The notes under the pieces: model-generated
Told to the model about the DNA's origin: nothing
Databases searched by the model: none
What the model saw: the letters and a program-made list of their open reading frames with translations, nothing else
Source of the DNA: Anaerolineae bacterium
GTDB taxonomy: Bacteria > Chloroflexota > Anaerolineae > Caldilineales > Caldilineaceae
DNA length: 57,357 bases
Direction: 5' to 3'
NCBI GenBank assembly: GCA_030432295.1
Contig: JAUIHI010000041.1
Coordinates: 1-57,357 of the forward strand
Shown: positions 9,671 through 19,643 of the stretch, piece by piece
Position numbering within the stretch: the stretch's first letter is position 1
Layout of the letters: each line of letters opens with the position of its first letter
Program-made: the position numbers and the translations under genes

Positions 9671-12391
9671 TCATTCACCGGCGTCCGCCAGAACTGCCTG
9701 AATTTTTGCCACCAGTTCCTCACTGTCGATCGGCTTCTGTAGCCAACCAGCCACCCCTTCGCTTTGCCAGTCCTGGGCCTGGTTCTGCATAGAGTGTCCG
9801 CTCAGGATCAATGTGCGGATACGAGGGTTATAGCGACACAGTTGGCGATGGGTTTCCAGACCGGTCATGCCTGGCATCGACATATCGGAAAGCACCAGAG
9901 CAAACCGCTCAGGGTTCTCGGCAAACAGCGCGACCGCTTCGGTTCCGCTGGCCGCCATCTCCGTCTCGTATCCATACATATCCAGAATGTCGCACAAGGC
10001 TTCACGCAGTGCGCTCTGATCCTCCACGACGAGAATGCGCGGAGAGAAGGGCGCGCTATCCGCATCGGCTGCCGATGGTTCGACCAAAGATGTCCCGGTC
10101 GCGTCCTGGGCAGGCGCGGGCAGATAGATGGTGAAACGGGTTCCCTGGCTTGGGCGGCTCTCCACCCGAATTTCGCCTTGATGTTGCTGGACAATGCCAT
10201 AGACTTGGGCAAGGCCGAGTCCTGTGCCTTGGCCTATCTCTTTGGTGGTAAAGAATGGCTCAAAGATGTGGGATAAAGCATCGGTGGCAATACCATCGCC
10301 GGTATCCTTCACCGACAGCGCATACCACTCCCCGGAAGCCAGCCCCGCCGGATGGTCTTCGGTTCCCTCGCTGGAGAGAAGCTCCAGGCAGAAGGTCAGA
10401 TCGCCACCCATTGGCATTGCATCCCGGGCGTTCAGAGCTAAATTCAGGCAGACCTGCTGCAAGAGGGTAAAATCTGCGGTCAGGGGAAATGGCCGGGCCG
10501 GGTATTCCAGACGAATGGCCACACTGTTCCCCAGCATTCGACGCAGAAGTTCTACAGTCTCATCCAAAAAGTCAGCCAGGTCTCTGGTCGTTCGACTCAG
10601 CATCGAGCGGCGACCGAAATCCAGAATTTGACGAACAAGGGTAGATCCGTGCTCGACCTGTTCCACCGACTTTTGCAAATAGGTGCGGCTTTTACCGGAA
10701 AGCCCGGTGTCCTCGGCTGTCAACTGGACGAATAGAAGAACCGAAGCAAGCAGATTATTGAAATCGTGGGCAATGCCCGCGGCCAGTTGACCGACCGCAG
10801 CCAGACGGGCCTGCTGCTCTCTTCGCTGCTGACGCATCCGATTTTGGGTCACATTGCGCACAACCAGCAGCCATCCGCTGTCGGGATTCAAGGCATCCAC
10901 AGCACGGGCAGTTACTTCAAAGACCTGGTGGGGTTCGGAAAGGAGTTCCATCTCCTGCACAGTCGGCTCAGATGTATTCGGCAAATCGTCGGCCAGCACA
11001 AAGCCCAGGTCTGCCAGCATCTGGCCCTGGAGCAATCCGCCCAGCGGTTCAAACATACTGTTTGCAGCCGGATTGAAAAGCAGAATCTGCTGCTTCGCAT
11101 CCAACAGAATGATGGCCTGGGGTGTCACATCGACGAGGGTCTGCATCTGGCGGGCCTGGGCCTGGATATTCGCTAACAGCCGCAGCCGCACAGCCGCAGC
11201 GCCGATCTCACGGCCAATCGCCTGCCCCAGCGCTTCTATCTCCTGGGACCAGTTGTGGTCGAGCCAGCAGCGCACAAGCAGACCGCCCATGCGCTCGCTT
11301 TCGTGGACTATTGGCGCGGCCAGCCAGCAGCCGTCCCCGCCATCTTCCGGGTAGAAACAGAAGGCACCGCTCTGTCCATCTGCATGCTCTTGTGTGGCCA
11401 GACTTTGTCGCAAAAGCGCAGCCTGATCCGGCGATACACCCCGGACTTCCACCACATCTTCCAACCAGAAGACTGCCTGGTCGCTGCCCAGCGCAGAGCA
11501 GAGACCGTCAGCCACCCTACCCAGGAGATAGCTGACATTCGTGGCCGCGGCGCAAACCCCGATCACCGCATTGAGGGCCGACAGATGGGCAGCCCGGCGC
11601 TGTAGCTCATTTTGAGCTAGGATATGCTCAGTGATATCCCTATCGATCCCGATGGTCAGTGGACGACCATCCACGTCGATAGGGCTGGCCGAATACTCAA
11701 TCACATTTTCTCGTCCGTCGGGACGTATCCACGAAAAGAGTCCCTGATAGCGGCGCTGCTCGCGGCGGATCTGTTCATTCTCAGCCCGGCTGAATTTTCG
11801 GCTCACCTTCTGCTGAAGTCGAGATGTATTGCTGCTGGCAAAGAGTTCTGAGCGGCTGTACCCCGACATCTCCACATAGCGGTCATTGCACTCCAGCAGA
11901 CGCCGCCCGCCACTCTCCGGCAATTCTTCGTAGATGCTGATACCCTCGAACGCATATTCAAATATCAAGCGCAGTTTCTCCTCTGAACTGCGGAATTGGA
12001 CCATTCGCTCGGCCCCCTCCAGAATGCCAGCCAGATGACGGGGAAGCCGGTTCAGAAACTTTGGCGTCTTGAAAAGATAGCTATGGACACCCGCCAGCAG
12101 TGCTTCTTCAGCCAATTCTTCGCTTTCCAGATCGATCAGCATCACAATCGACAGGTGAGGATGGGCTTCGCGTAAGATACGGAGAACGGCCAGAGACTGA
12201 TCATCCGCGCCGTCCTGATCGATCAACGCCACATCCACTTCGCTCATCCCAAGAAAATCCAACGCTTGGATGTGATCGGCGACAGCGTGCAGATGCAGGG
12301 CAGGAAAGTGTGATAGTAGCGAGCTTCGCATCAGCGGCTCCAGGGCCGGGTCTGCGCCGATCAGGAGGAGAGAAACGCTCTTTGTATTCAT
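9671..12391 (-). CDS. Hybrid sensor histidine kinase with receiver domains at both ends
   Basis: This 906-residue cytoplasmic signalling protein has no evident membrane segment. The order is: receiver-like domain (about 1-125, with VALIDQDG as acceptor loop), PAS (about 135-260), GAF (about 290-400), PAS (about 418-530), HisKA with phospho-acceptor His near residue 540 in GIAHDFNNLLA, HATPase_c (DTGDGI, then GTGLGL), and a C-terminal receiver (about 795-905) with acceptor Asp in LSDMSMPG. The AHDFNN type of H-box is typical of soluble NtrB-like hybrid kinases. The ATG at 12391 is preferred to an upstream TTG at 12457. No separate response regulator is adjacent. The nearest divergent gene encodes an MBL-fold hydrolase, and the signal is unknown. 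Confidence 0.9.
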   Translation of the reverse strand: MNTKSVSLLLIGADPALEPLMRSSLLSHFPALHLHAVADHIQALDFLGMSEVDVALIDQDGADDQSLAVLRILREAHPHLSIVMLIDLESEELAEEALLAGVHSYLFKTPKFLNRLPRHLAGILEGAERMVQFRSSEEKLRLIFEYAFEGISIYEELPESGGRRLLECNDRYVEMSGYSRSELFASSNTSRLQQKVSRKFSRAENEQIRREQRRYQGLFSWIRPDGRENVIEYSASPIDVDGRPLTIGIDRDITEHILAQNELQRRAAHLSALNAVIGVCAAATNVSYLLGRVADGLCSALGSDQAVFWLEDVVEVRGVSPDQAALLRQSLATQEHADGQSGAFCFYPEDGGDGCWLAAPIVHESERMGGLLVRCWLDHNWSQEIEALGQAIGREIGAAAVRLRLLANIQAQARQMQTLVDVTPQAIILLDAKQQILLFNPAANSMFEPLGGLLQGQMLADLGFVLADDLPNTSEPTVQEMELLSEPHQVFEVTARAVDALNPDSGWLLVVRNVTQNRMRQQRREQQARLAAVGQLAAGIAHDFNNLLASVLLFVQLTAEDTGLSGKSRTYLQKSVEQVEHGSTLVRQILDFGRRSMLSRTTRDLADFLDETVELLRRMLGNSVAIRLEYPARPFPLTADFTLLQQVCLNLALNARDAMPMGGDLTFCLELLSSEGTEDHPAGLASGEWYALSVKDTGDGIATDALSHIFEPFFTTKEIGQGTGLGLAQVYGIVQQHQGEIRVESRPSQGTRFTIYLPAPAQDATGTSLVEPSAADADSAPFSPRILVVEDQSALREALCDILDMYGYETEMAASGTEAVALFAENPERFALVLSDMSMPGMTGLETHRQLCRYNPRIRTLILSGHSMQNQAQDWQSEGVAGWLQKPIDSEELVAKIQAVLADAGE

Positions 12392-12603
12392 CAGATTGGG
12401 GTTCTCCCCTGGCTGAAACACTCGGAATAAGAACAAGACTGCTTGCCCAACAGACAATTGTCACGTACTATTGACGCTACAGAACGGTCCGATACGCTTC
12501 GATGCGACGGACGCTAATGCCTATTCTACATCTGTTCACCGTAAGATGAAATAGCCCTAAAATCAGAACAGTTGCTGCATCCACAAGAGAAAAGGAATAA
12601 GCC

Positions 12604-13401
12604 ATGCACACGTTATTGAATGCCAGCGAAATGTTGGCAAATCTGGCCGACTGGTATCAGGTGGACCCGGCAGACGAACCCGACTATCCGGAACTGGCGA
12701 CTTTGCAGCCAGTGGTCTGCCAGGCCCTTTGCATCAGCCGACCAGAAGGCATACTGCTCATCGACGCACCGGCCCACGACGACAATCCCGGCGGCGCGAC
12801 ACCGATTCCCGGCTATGCACCGCCGCCGCCGTTGGAAGAACAGTTGCAGGCAGCGGGTATCCCGCCGGAATCGATCAGCCATCTGGTCATCACCCACGCC
12901 CATTGGGATCACTTCAACGGGCTGACCCGCCAGGTGGATGGGGAAGATCAGCCCATCTATCCCAACGCGGTCCACTATCTGGGCCGGGGGGATTGGGAAA
13001 TGATTCAGCCAGCTCTGGCCGACCCCCAAAGTTTGCAGAGCCGCACGCTGGGCGCGGTGGAGCGGGCTGGTCTACTGCAACTGGTGGACGGAGAGATGGA
13101 GATTCTGCCCGGCATCCGCATCCTCCCCGCGCCGGGCGAATCCCCCGGCCACCAGATCGTGCGGATCGAAGAAGCCGACGGGGTGCTCTATCACGTGGGC
13201 GATCTCTACCACCACCGGCTGGAGGTTGCGCGCCCGGAATGGGCCTGCCACTGGGCCGAGGCAACCGCGCACAATGCCAGCCGGGCCGCTTTTTTAGCCG
13301 CTGCCTTGCCGGAAAATGCATCAATTCTGGCATCTCACATCGCCGGTTTCGGGCGCATCCGCAGCACAGGCGACGGGATGAAATGGGAGGCGGTGAGCTG
13401 A
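12604..13401 (+). CDS. Metallo-beta-lactamase-fold hydrolase
   Basis: This is a 265-residue cytoplasmic protein of the MBL superfamily. The metal-binding signature HAHWDH lies near residues 99-104. Further ligand candidates are the His in APGESPGHQIV (about residue 183), the Asp in YHVGDLYHH, and a C-terminal His in ASHIAGFG. These would bind a two-metal centre, commonly zinc. The superfamily includes lactonases, glyoxalases, esterases and others, and nothing here fixes the substrate. The ATG has AAAGGAA upstream. The gene is divergent from the hybrid kinase with a 212-base gap, in which TTGACG (12471-12476) and TACGCT (12493-12498) could form a promoter. Confidence 0.8.
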   Translation: MHTLLNASEMLANLADWYQVDPADEPDYPELATLQPVVCQALCISRPEGILLIDAPAHDDNPGGATPIPGYAPPPPLEEQLQAAGIPPESISHLVITHAHWDHFNGLTRQVDGEDQPIYPNAVHYLGRGDWEMIQPALADPQSLQSRTLGAVERAGLLQLVDGEMEILPGIRILPAPGESPGHQIVRIEEADGVLYHVGDLYHHRLEVARPEWACHWAEATAHNASRAAFLAAALPENASILASHIAGFGRIRSTGDGMKWEAVS

Positions 13402-13444
13402 CGAATTCCCCGGCTACGTTCTTGTGACGTTTCATCTACGCCGA

Positions 13445-13500
13445 CCTGATAGTCTGTGGTTATTGTCCCCATTGGGCCACGACAGCCCCAGACTATCAGG
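13445..13500. repeat. Inverted repeat just upstream of the secreted protein gene
   Basis: CCTGATAGTCTGTGG (13445-13459) faces CCCCAGACTATCAGG (13486-13500), matching at 14 of 15 positions. The right arm runs into the ribosome binding site AGGAG of the next gene. A folded leader could therefore hide that site, or the repeat may terminate the upstream gene. Confidence 0.65.
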
Positions 13501-13511
13501 AGAATGTAGAA

Positions 13512-16223
13512 ATGACGCAAAAATCATCTATACCCCACACCTGCCCGGCAGACCAGAAGACGGCTCGCCGACGGCCAAGTCACAGCCCGTTATTACGGAT
13601 TTTTCTGCTGATCGGACTGCTGGCCTCTCTCTTTCCCCACGGATTCACGGCCACTGCCCACGCGCAGACGCCTGCCATCTGCGCGCCCAGAGAGTCAATC
13701 CGCACGCTTTTCCTTCCCTTCACCGCAGGCGGCGGACAGGCCGTGGCGGCTGTGCGGGCGACACTCCACACCGAACCGCAGGCAGCCCCCCGCACACTGG
13801 CCTATCAGGTGGGCAAAACTTACACATACGACTGGCTGATGACCTCCGGGATAGCCTTTGGCACCCGCAGTGCAGAGGGCGTGCGCGAGGATAGCCGGGG
13901 TGAAACGCTGATTCAGGGCGTTGCCGAAATCGCCATAACAGGCAAAGAGGATACGGCTTTTGTGGGACAGGTCATCCTGCGCGACCCGTGGCTTTGCTCC
14001 ACCAGCGACGGCGGACCCAACGGGTTTGTAGAGGACCCCGCGCTGGCCGCCGAATTGCTCAAACCGGTCGTCTTCCAGCAACTTCCCAGCGGCGTCATTT
14101 CCCAGGTACAGCTACCCGCGGACATCTCGACAGACGCAGCCAATATCCTCAAAGGCATTCTCAATAATCTGCAACTGACGCTGATGGCCGCCAGCAATAG
14201 CTATCAAGCCAACGAAGAGGGCAGTCAGGGCAGCTACGCCGTCGATTATAGCCTGATGGAGAAACCGAACGCGCTGGCTATCCACAAAACCATCGACAGT
14301 GCCAACTTCACCAACTTTCTTTTTCAGGGCGCCAATACCGGCCTGGAACTGACCAATCGCGTCACAATGACGCTGGACAGCACCCAGCAGGTGATCAGCG
14401 AAGTCCGCTTCGACGAACAGACGAACAGCTACGACGAAACCCAGACGACAGCCGATCCAGCGGTGGGCGGCTGGGATGGCCTGGCCCTGTGGTATCGAAC
14501 CAATACCAGCGGCTCGCTGAAGCTGCGTTCGGTGGCTGCGTCGCCGGCCAATCTGACCAGAGGCAGCCAGGGCGTCTATCGGGTCAGTTCACTGGGCACA
14601 GAATTCGGCGATCCGGTCACAGCCTTCAGCCCGGTGGACCCGGAAACCGCAGACCTGAACGCCGAGTTGAATGCACTGGAAGCAGACCCAACCAATCCGG
14701 CCCAGAGCCGACGACTGGCCCTGCTTCTGGAGGCCGACGCCACCGGTGGCGCACTGAACACCGTCCAGAGCCGCTTGCAGGCAGCCAAAGCCAACGACAG
14801 TGTGGCCCGGGCCTACATCGATCTGCTGGCGATTGTGGGGACACCGGCAGCCCAGTCGGTTTTGTCCGAGATATTGACCCCCAACAGCCAGGGATTCGGC
14901 GACGACCTGCGCGAACAGGCCATTATCGGCTTGGCATTGCAGACTGAGCCTACGACAGCAAGCATTGATGCGCTGCTGGTGATCAATCGGAATACAGATG
15001 AACCGCTGCACGACACAGGTGTGCTGGCGTTAGGTTCGGTGGCCAGCGAACTGGCCCGCACCGACCCGACGAAAGCCAATGGGATTGTGGCCGATCTGTC
15101 CCAGGCCCTGCGCGGTTCTACGACCATTTCGCAGACTGAATTGAGTCTGCTGGCGCTGGGCAACAGTGGCCACAGCGATGTCCTCAACCTGGCCCAGGGC
15201 TATTTCGACGATCCGGCGCCCCAGGTGCAGGCCGCTGCCTATCTGGCGCTGGCCAATATCCCTGACCCGGACGCTGAAACATTTCTGATTCAGGGTTTGC
15301 AGAGCGAGAAAAAGTCGCCTTTTGTCAAGGAAGTCATCGCCGATGCACTGGAGAACAAAAAGCCCCTGTCCGAAGCAGCCGCTCAGACGCTGGACAATTG
15401 GCCGCCACCCAAGCCCCAGCCCGAAGGTGGCGAATTCTCGAAAAAGTGGAATCGCCCCTTTGGCGGCAAATGGGTCGGCGGCAATCTGCCCGGCGAAGCT
15501 TATGTAGCCAGCCCGCCCTTCTCGCCCAAATTGGAGATGTCCGTAGGCCAGAAGGCGGAGGTCTACATCACCACACCCAAAAAGCTCATCGATTTCAAGC
15601 GCACAGTGCTGGATACCCGTGCGTGGGTAGAACCCCAGGGCGACAGCCAGCGCATCAGCTACTATTTCAAAGTGGGCAAGAAGTTGGTGAAGAAGGAGAA
15701 CAGCTACACCGTCGCCTGTGCCTATCAGGAGACGAAGAAGATCTACAAAAACACCCTGGAAATTTATGAGGCCAGCTTCACATATCCCGTCTATGCAGGG
15801 ATTGCTGTGACCGCACTGGTCAAAGTGATGGGACACTACAGCATCGATCTCAACTATGCGGTGGACACCTGTGCCGTCCTGCAGATGACTGGGGATATCA
15901 CCTTCACCCCCAGCGGGCGTTTCACCGGTGAAGCCGGGGTGGGGCTAAAAGTTGGCCTCTTTCGGGGTGGGGTGAGTGTGGGACTGACGGTGATGGATTC
16001 CCAAATTCCAGCCAAACTTTCTACAATCTTCGACGCCAATGGGATGAAGTTTTGTGCAAATGTGAAGGCGAAGACAAAGCCGCTGGGTGGGGCCATCATC
16101 GGCTGGGTGGAACGCAAGAAGCTGAACGGGGATTGGAAGCGTTTCCTGGAATGGAACATCTGGGATTTTTCCGTCAAGTCCAAGAACTATGACGTGTTGG
16201 TCAAGTGCTGGCAAACGAATTAG
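13512..16223 (+). CDS. Secreted protein resembling vitellogenin-type large lipid transfer proteins
   Basis: This 903-residue protein has a Sec signal peptide (hydrophobic core FLLIGLLASLF, then FTATAHA before the likely cleavage site). Residues about 95-360 begin LAYQVGKTYTYDW and show the long beta-strand pattern of the vitellogenin N-terminal (LPD_N) sheet. Residues about 390-620 form helical repeats, including LSLLALGNSGHSDVLNLAQ and the following QVQAAAYLALANIPD, which match the superhelix of vitellogenin, MTP and apolipoprotein B in wording and position. The remaining part, about 640-903, is beta-rich with several cysteines. In animals these proteins carry lipid in a cavity formed by sheet and superhelix. 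A lipid role here is inference. The main alternative is an unrelated HEAT-repeat protein with a beta-rich N-terminus. Confidence 0.6.
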   Translation: MTQKSSIPHTCPADQKTARRRPSHSPLLRIFLLIGLLASLFPHGFTATAHAQTPAICAPRESIRTLFLPFTAGGGQAVAAVRATLHTEPQAAPRTLAYQVGKTYTYDWLMTSGIAFGTRSAEGVREDSRGETLIQGVAEIAITGKEDTAFVGQVILRDPWLCSTSDGGPNGFVEDPALAAELLKPVVFQQLPSGVISQVQLPADISTDAANILKGILNNLQLTLMAASNSYQANEEGSQGSYAVDYSLMEKPNALAIHKTIDSANFTNFLFQGANTGLELTNRVTMTLDSTQQVISEVRFDEQTNSYDETQTTADPAVGGWDGLALWYRTNTSGSLKLRSVAASPANLTRGSQGVYRVSSLGTEFGDPVTAFSPVDPETADLNAELNALEADPTNPAQSRRLALLLEADATGGALNTVQSRLQAAKANDSVARAYIDLLAIVGTPAAQSVLSEILTPNSQGFGDDLREQAIIGLALQTEPTTASIDALLVINRNTDEPLHDTGVLALGSVASELARTDPTKANGIVADLSQALRGSTTISQTELSLLALGNSGHSDVLNLAQGYFDDPAPQVQAAAYLALANIPDPDAETFLIQGLQSEKKSPFVKEVIADALENKKPLSEAAAQTLDNWPPPKPQPEGGEFSKKWNRPFGGKWVGGNLPGEAYVASPPFSPKLEMSVGQKAEVYITTPKKLIDFKRTVLDTRAWVEPQGDSQRISYYFKVGKKLVKKENSYTVACAYQETKKIYKNTLEIYEASFTYPVYAGIAVTALVKVMGHYSIDLNYAVDTCAVLQMTGDITFTPSGRFTGEAGVGLKVGLFRGGVSVGLTVMDSQIPAKLSTIFDANGMKFCANVKAKTKPLGGAIIGWVERKKLNGDWKRFLEWNIWDFSVKSKNYDVLVKCWQTN

Positions 16224-16248
16224 GAGAAGCCAACTTTCGATGGATTCA

Positions 16249-16283
16249 ACAGAGCCGCCGGTGGGAGACACCGGCGGCTCTGT
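16249..16283. terminator. Bidirectional terminator hairpin
   Basis: A perfect 15-base stem (16249-16263 with 16269-16283) around loop GGAGA lies 26 bases after the stop of the secreted protein and just before the end of the convergent regulator gene. It is GC-rich but lacks a long T-tract. Confidence 0.65.
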
Positions 16284-16299
16284 ACTGGCATCCTTGCCT

Positions 16300-19200
16300 T
16301 CAGACAGATTCAATGGGCTGGACGTTTGCCCTGTCCCAGGTGTTGCTCTCCACCGGTGGCAAGGGCGCGTCTACGTCGTCGGCCAGCACGAGGGAAAAAG
16401 CCAACAGGTGCTGGAGCGTCAATATTTCGGCTTGGGCCTGGATAGTCGCAAATTCACCGGGAGAAAGAAAAGTACGCGCCGTAGCCAGCGCGTCGTCGAT
16501 TTCAGTCTGATAGGCCGGTGGACGACTCTCTTGGCTGATCAGCCGATGATTTTCGCAGACAGCCAGCAGCAGCAGCCCCGCATCTGCCCGATCTATGCCT
16601 ATCAGCGAGATGGCAAAAGGTTCAAAGAAGTTCAATTGATGAACATCGAGAGGGATGGACCGATAGAGCGACAGCGCCGCGGCACACGCGTCAAAAGCAG
16701 AGCGGTGTTTCCCATCAAAGCGCAACATCCGTGCCCGAGAAATCCAGGCTGCGGCCAGCAGCACCCGATCTTCGCTGCTGCTGGCCGCAGCTTCCAGTTC
16801 GTCCACAGTCGCCCAGCCCAGATGAAAGCGCCCCGTCGCCAACTGATATTCCAGCAAGGCAGCCAAGCCATAGCCCAACAGACGCAGGGAGCCGCGTGGC
16901 CGAATCAGCGCAACGGCTTGCTCTAACAGCGGGCCGGCTTCTTCGTGCTCCCCTAAGGAAACGTAATGATTGCCCAAAGAGAAGAGCGCCACTGCCAGCA
17001 TACCGGACTGGCCGCCCGCTTCGGCCACGCGTATGGACTCCTGCAACAATTTTTGCCCCCGGGTCCAGTCCCCCACGCACTCGTACTGCACAGCCACATT
17101 TTGCAAAGCGAAAGCAATGCCCCAGTCATCCTCGGCCTGCTGATAGAATTGCAGGGCCTGTTGATGCCAGACGCGTGCCTCGGCATAGACTCCCCTGCGC
17201 CACGCCAGCGTTCCCAGGCCAGACGCAAGCCGGGCCTGTTCCGGCGCGGGCGTCCGCTTATCCACGCGCGCCCAGGCCAAATTCAGCCAACGGCGGCTCT
17301 CGTCTAATTGGGAGGTAGCATCCCAATAATAGGCCAGACAGCCCGCCAGGCGCAGGCCCAACTGAGCGCGTAGCCAGGGGCCATTCGGTGCGCCGCCCAA
17401 AGCCCAACCCAAAGCAGCGCGCAGGTTTTCATCCTCTCGCCCCAGCCGTTTGAACCAGGTGAATTCTTCGCCGCCGACCAGTTCCATTTCAGCCGTAGCC
17501 GCCAAATCCGTATAGTAACGGGCGTGGCACAGGGCCATTTCATCCACTTCGCCCGCATCCGCCAAGCGCTCCAGGGCATAGGCGCGTATGGTCTCCAACA
17601 TCCCATAGCGGGTGTCGGCTGCTTCCTCCCGCGCAAAAAGAAGCGATTTATCGACCAAACGCAGCAGCAGTTCGAAGACCGGTTCGCCGTCGATGGCAGC
17701 CAGGGCTAACCCAGCGTCGGGGTCAGCGCAGACAGCCTCTACCCCGCTCATCAACGCGCCCCCAGCAAAGACGGCCAGACGGCGAAAGAGGCACTGCTCT
17801 GCTGGGGAGAGAAGATCGTAGCTCCAATCGATGAGCGCGCGCAGGGTTTGCTGGCGGGGCAGAGCCGTGCGACTGCCGCTGGTGAGCAGAGAAAAGCGTT
17901 CGTCCAGCAACGCGGCGATGCGAGCTGGCGAAAGCGCGCGAACGCGGGCCGCGGCCAGTTCCAACGCCAGGGGCATCCCATCCAAACGGTGACAGATTTC
18001 AACTACCGCCGGGGCGTTGTCAATCGTCAGCGCAAAATCGGGCCGCTGGGCGACAGCCCGCTCCACAAAGAGACGGACCGCAGGCGCATCGGACAGCGCT
18101 TGCATATCCTCAGACATCACGACCGATGGGATAACGCCGGGCAGAGGCAGAGGCGACACAGGATAGACCTGCTCGCCGGAGATGCCCAGCGGCTCTCGGC
18201 TGGTGGCGAGAATCCGCACGCCAGGACAACGGGTGAGGAGCAGTTCGGCAGTGGTGGCAGCCGCGTTCAACAGATGCTCACAGTTGTCCAAAATCAGCAG
18301 CATTTGGCGCGGAGCCAGAAAATCGGCCATCAGGTGGGCGAGCGGGTGGCCCTCCCGTTCATCCACCCCCAGGCGATGGGCGATGGCATGGACAACCCGA
18401 TCCGGGTCGGTCAGGTCGGCCAGTTCTATCAGCACAACCCCGTCCGGGCAGGCGGCGGCGGAAGCCCGCCCACATTCCACGGCCAGGCGGGTTTTGCCGC
18501 TACCGCCGGGGCCAGTGAGGGTCAGCAGCCGGTTGTCCTGGAGCAGTTGGTGAATGGCCTCCATTTCGTCCTGGCGGCCAACAAAGCTGGAGAGAAGCGC
18601 AGGCAAATTGGTGGCGGGCAGGCGGGGCGGTGGCAAAGGTGTGGAAACGGAAGCTGGCGGCGAAGCGGCTGCCGGTTCCAGCAATTCCTGGTAAAGAGCG
18701 ACAGTCTTCGGCTCCGGGTCCACCCCCAATTCTTCGGCCAGAGCGGTCCGGCAACGGTGGAACTGTTCCATTGCGGCCGTGCGCTGGCCCATCCCCAGCA
18801 ACCCCTGCATAGCCTGACGATGGGCCACTTCCAGCCAGGGTTCCAGATCGAGCTGGCGCTGGGCATAGGCGTGTGCCCCGGCGAAATCCCTGTCAGTCAA
18901 TGCACAGTCGGCCAATGCGGCCAGGGCGGAGAGCAGCGCCAGGTGATATTGCTGTCGCTGTCCAGCCAGCCACGACTCAAAATCAGGCGCGTCCGAAAGA
19001 GTCAGACCTGCCAACAATTCGCCCCGATACAGTTCCACGGCAGCGGCCACGGCTTCCCGACAGGTGGCACATTCGGCCAAGCTGTTGTGCTGATGCTGGG
19101 CAGGCAGGGAGACACCTGCCCAGAAATCCGCGGTATCCGTACGAACCAATTCTCCGTGCAGGGTCACATCCCGGCGGGTGACACTACACATCTCACCGAA

Positions 19201-19452
19201 GAGGCCGGGCACGACAGTATCCAACACTTTGTTCAACCGGTAGAGAGACTGGCGTAGATTGCGCAGGCTGGTGCTGCCCTCCCCTTCAGGCCAGAGCAGA
19301 GCAGCCAGTTGTTCCCGGCGGTGGGGCTGTTCCGGCTGCAACAACAAATAGGCCACCAGCGCGCGCACTTTGTCTGTGGGCAGATCGACGGCAATGTTGG
19401 TGGTGGTTTCGGCGTGAAAGCCACCGAAAAGATGGAAAGTGATCCGAGGCAT
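16300..19452 (-). CDS. AfsR/SARP-type transcriptional regulator with NB-ARC ATPase and TPR repeats
   Basis: This 1050-residue cytoplasmic regulator has an N-terminal winged-helix DNA-binding part, about 1-90 (FHLFGGFHAE, later SLRNLRQSLYRLNKVL). It is followed by the bacterial transcriptional activation domain, about 95-260 (TALAEELGVDPEP). An NB-ARC-like ATPase occupies about 290-560, with Walker A GPGGSGKTRL near residue 314 and Walker B MLLILDNCEHLL. The rest to the C-terminus is tetratricopeptide-like helices. Such proteins act as ligand- or protein-gated activators; the signal cannot be read from the sequence. The ATG at 19452 begins MPRITFHLFGG, which is the family N-terminus. The gene is convergent with the secreted protein and divergent from the flavoenzyme at 19644, so it might control that enzyme. 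This is inference. Confidence 0.88.
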   Translation of the reverse strand: MPRITFHLFGGFHAETTTNIAVDLPTDKVRALVAYLLLQPEQPHRREQLAALLWPEGEGSTSLRNLRQSLYRLNKVLDTVVPGLFGEMCSVTRRDVTLHGELVRTDTADFWAGVSLPAQHQHNSLAECATCREAVAAAVELYRGELLAGLTLSDAPDFESWLAGQRQQYHLALLSALAALADCALTDRDFAGAHAYAQRQLDLEPWLEVAHRQAMQGLLGMGQRTAAMEQFHRCRTALAEELGVDPEPKTVALYQELLEPAAASPPASVSTPLPPPRLPATNLPALLSSFVGRQDEMEAIHQLLQDNRLLTLTGPGGSGKTRLAVECGRASAAACPDGVVLIELADLTDPDRVVHAIAHRLGVDEREGHPLAHLMADFLAPRQMLLILDNCEHLLNAAATTAELLLTRCPGVRILATSREPLGISGEQVYPVSPLPLPGVIPSVVMSEDMQALSDAPAVRLFVERAVAQRPDFALTIDNAPAVVEICHRLDGMPLALELAAARVRALSPARIAALLDERFSLLTSGSRTALPRQQTLRALIDWSYDLLSPAEQCLFRRLAVFAGGALMSGVEAVCADPDAGLALAAIDGEPVFELLLRLVDKSLLFAREEAADTRYGMLETIRAYALERLADAGEVDEMALCHARYYTDLAATAEMELVGGEEFTWFKRLGREDENLRAALGWALGGAPNGPWLRAQLGLRLAGCLAYYWDATSQLDESRRWLNLAWARVDKRTPAPEQARLASGLGTLAWRRGVYAEARVWHQQALQFYQQAEDDWGIAFALQNVAVQYECVGDWTRGQKLLQESIRVAEAGGQSGMLAVALFSLGNHYVSLGEHEEAGPLLEQAVALIRPRGSLRLLGYGLAALLEYQLATGRFHLGWATVDELEAAASSSEDRVLLAAAWISRARMLRFDGKHRSAFDACAAALSLYRSIPLDVHQLNFFEPFAISLIGIDRADAGLLLLAVCENHRLISQESRPPAYQTEIDDALATARTFLSPGEFATIQAQAEILTLQHLLAFSLVLADDVDAPLPPVESNTWDRANVQPIESV

Positions 19453-19643
19453 TTGATGGCAAGCGGCTGGTGGTTAGTACGGGAGTGGCTGGTATACGAG
19501 TGGCTAAAGGATACCTCGCAATCTGCATCCGCTCCTCTGCCACATCCCCCACATTCTAACACACCGACCCCTTCTTGCGCTCTTGCCCGCTTTGGGGTTC
19601 AATTAGCCCAAGTTAACACTACCCATCCAGGAGATTTTTTCCT

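Noticed and set aside
12453-12462. A sixth GAC-N4-GTC site (GACAATTGTC) between the hybrid kinase and the MBL-fold hydrolase genes
   Set aside because: No -10-like hexamer lies 32-33 bases from its centre on either strand, unlike the five accepted sites. The palindrome alone is too weak.
19560-19640. A TTCAATTAGCCC segment that recalls a tRNA T-arm
   Set aside because: No acceptor, D-arm or anticodon stems can be paired around it.
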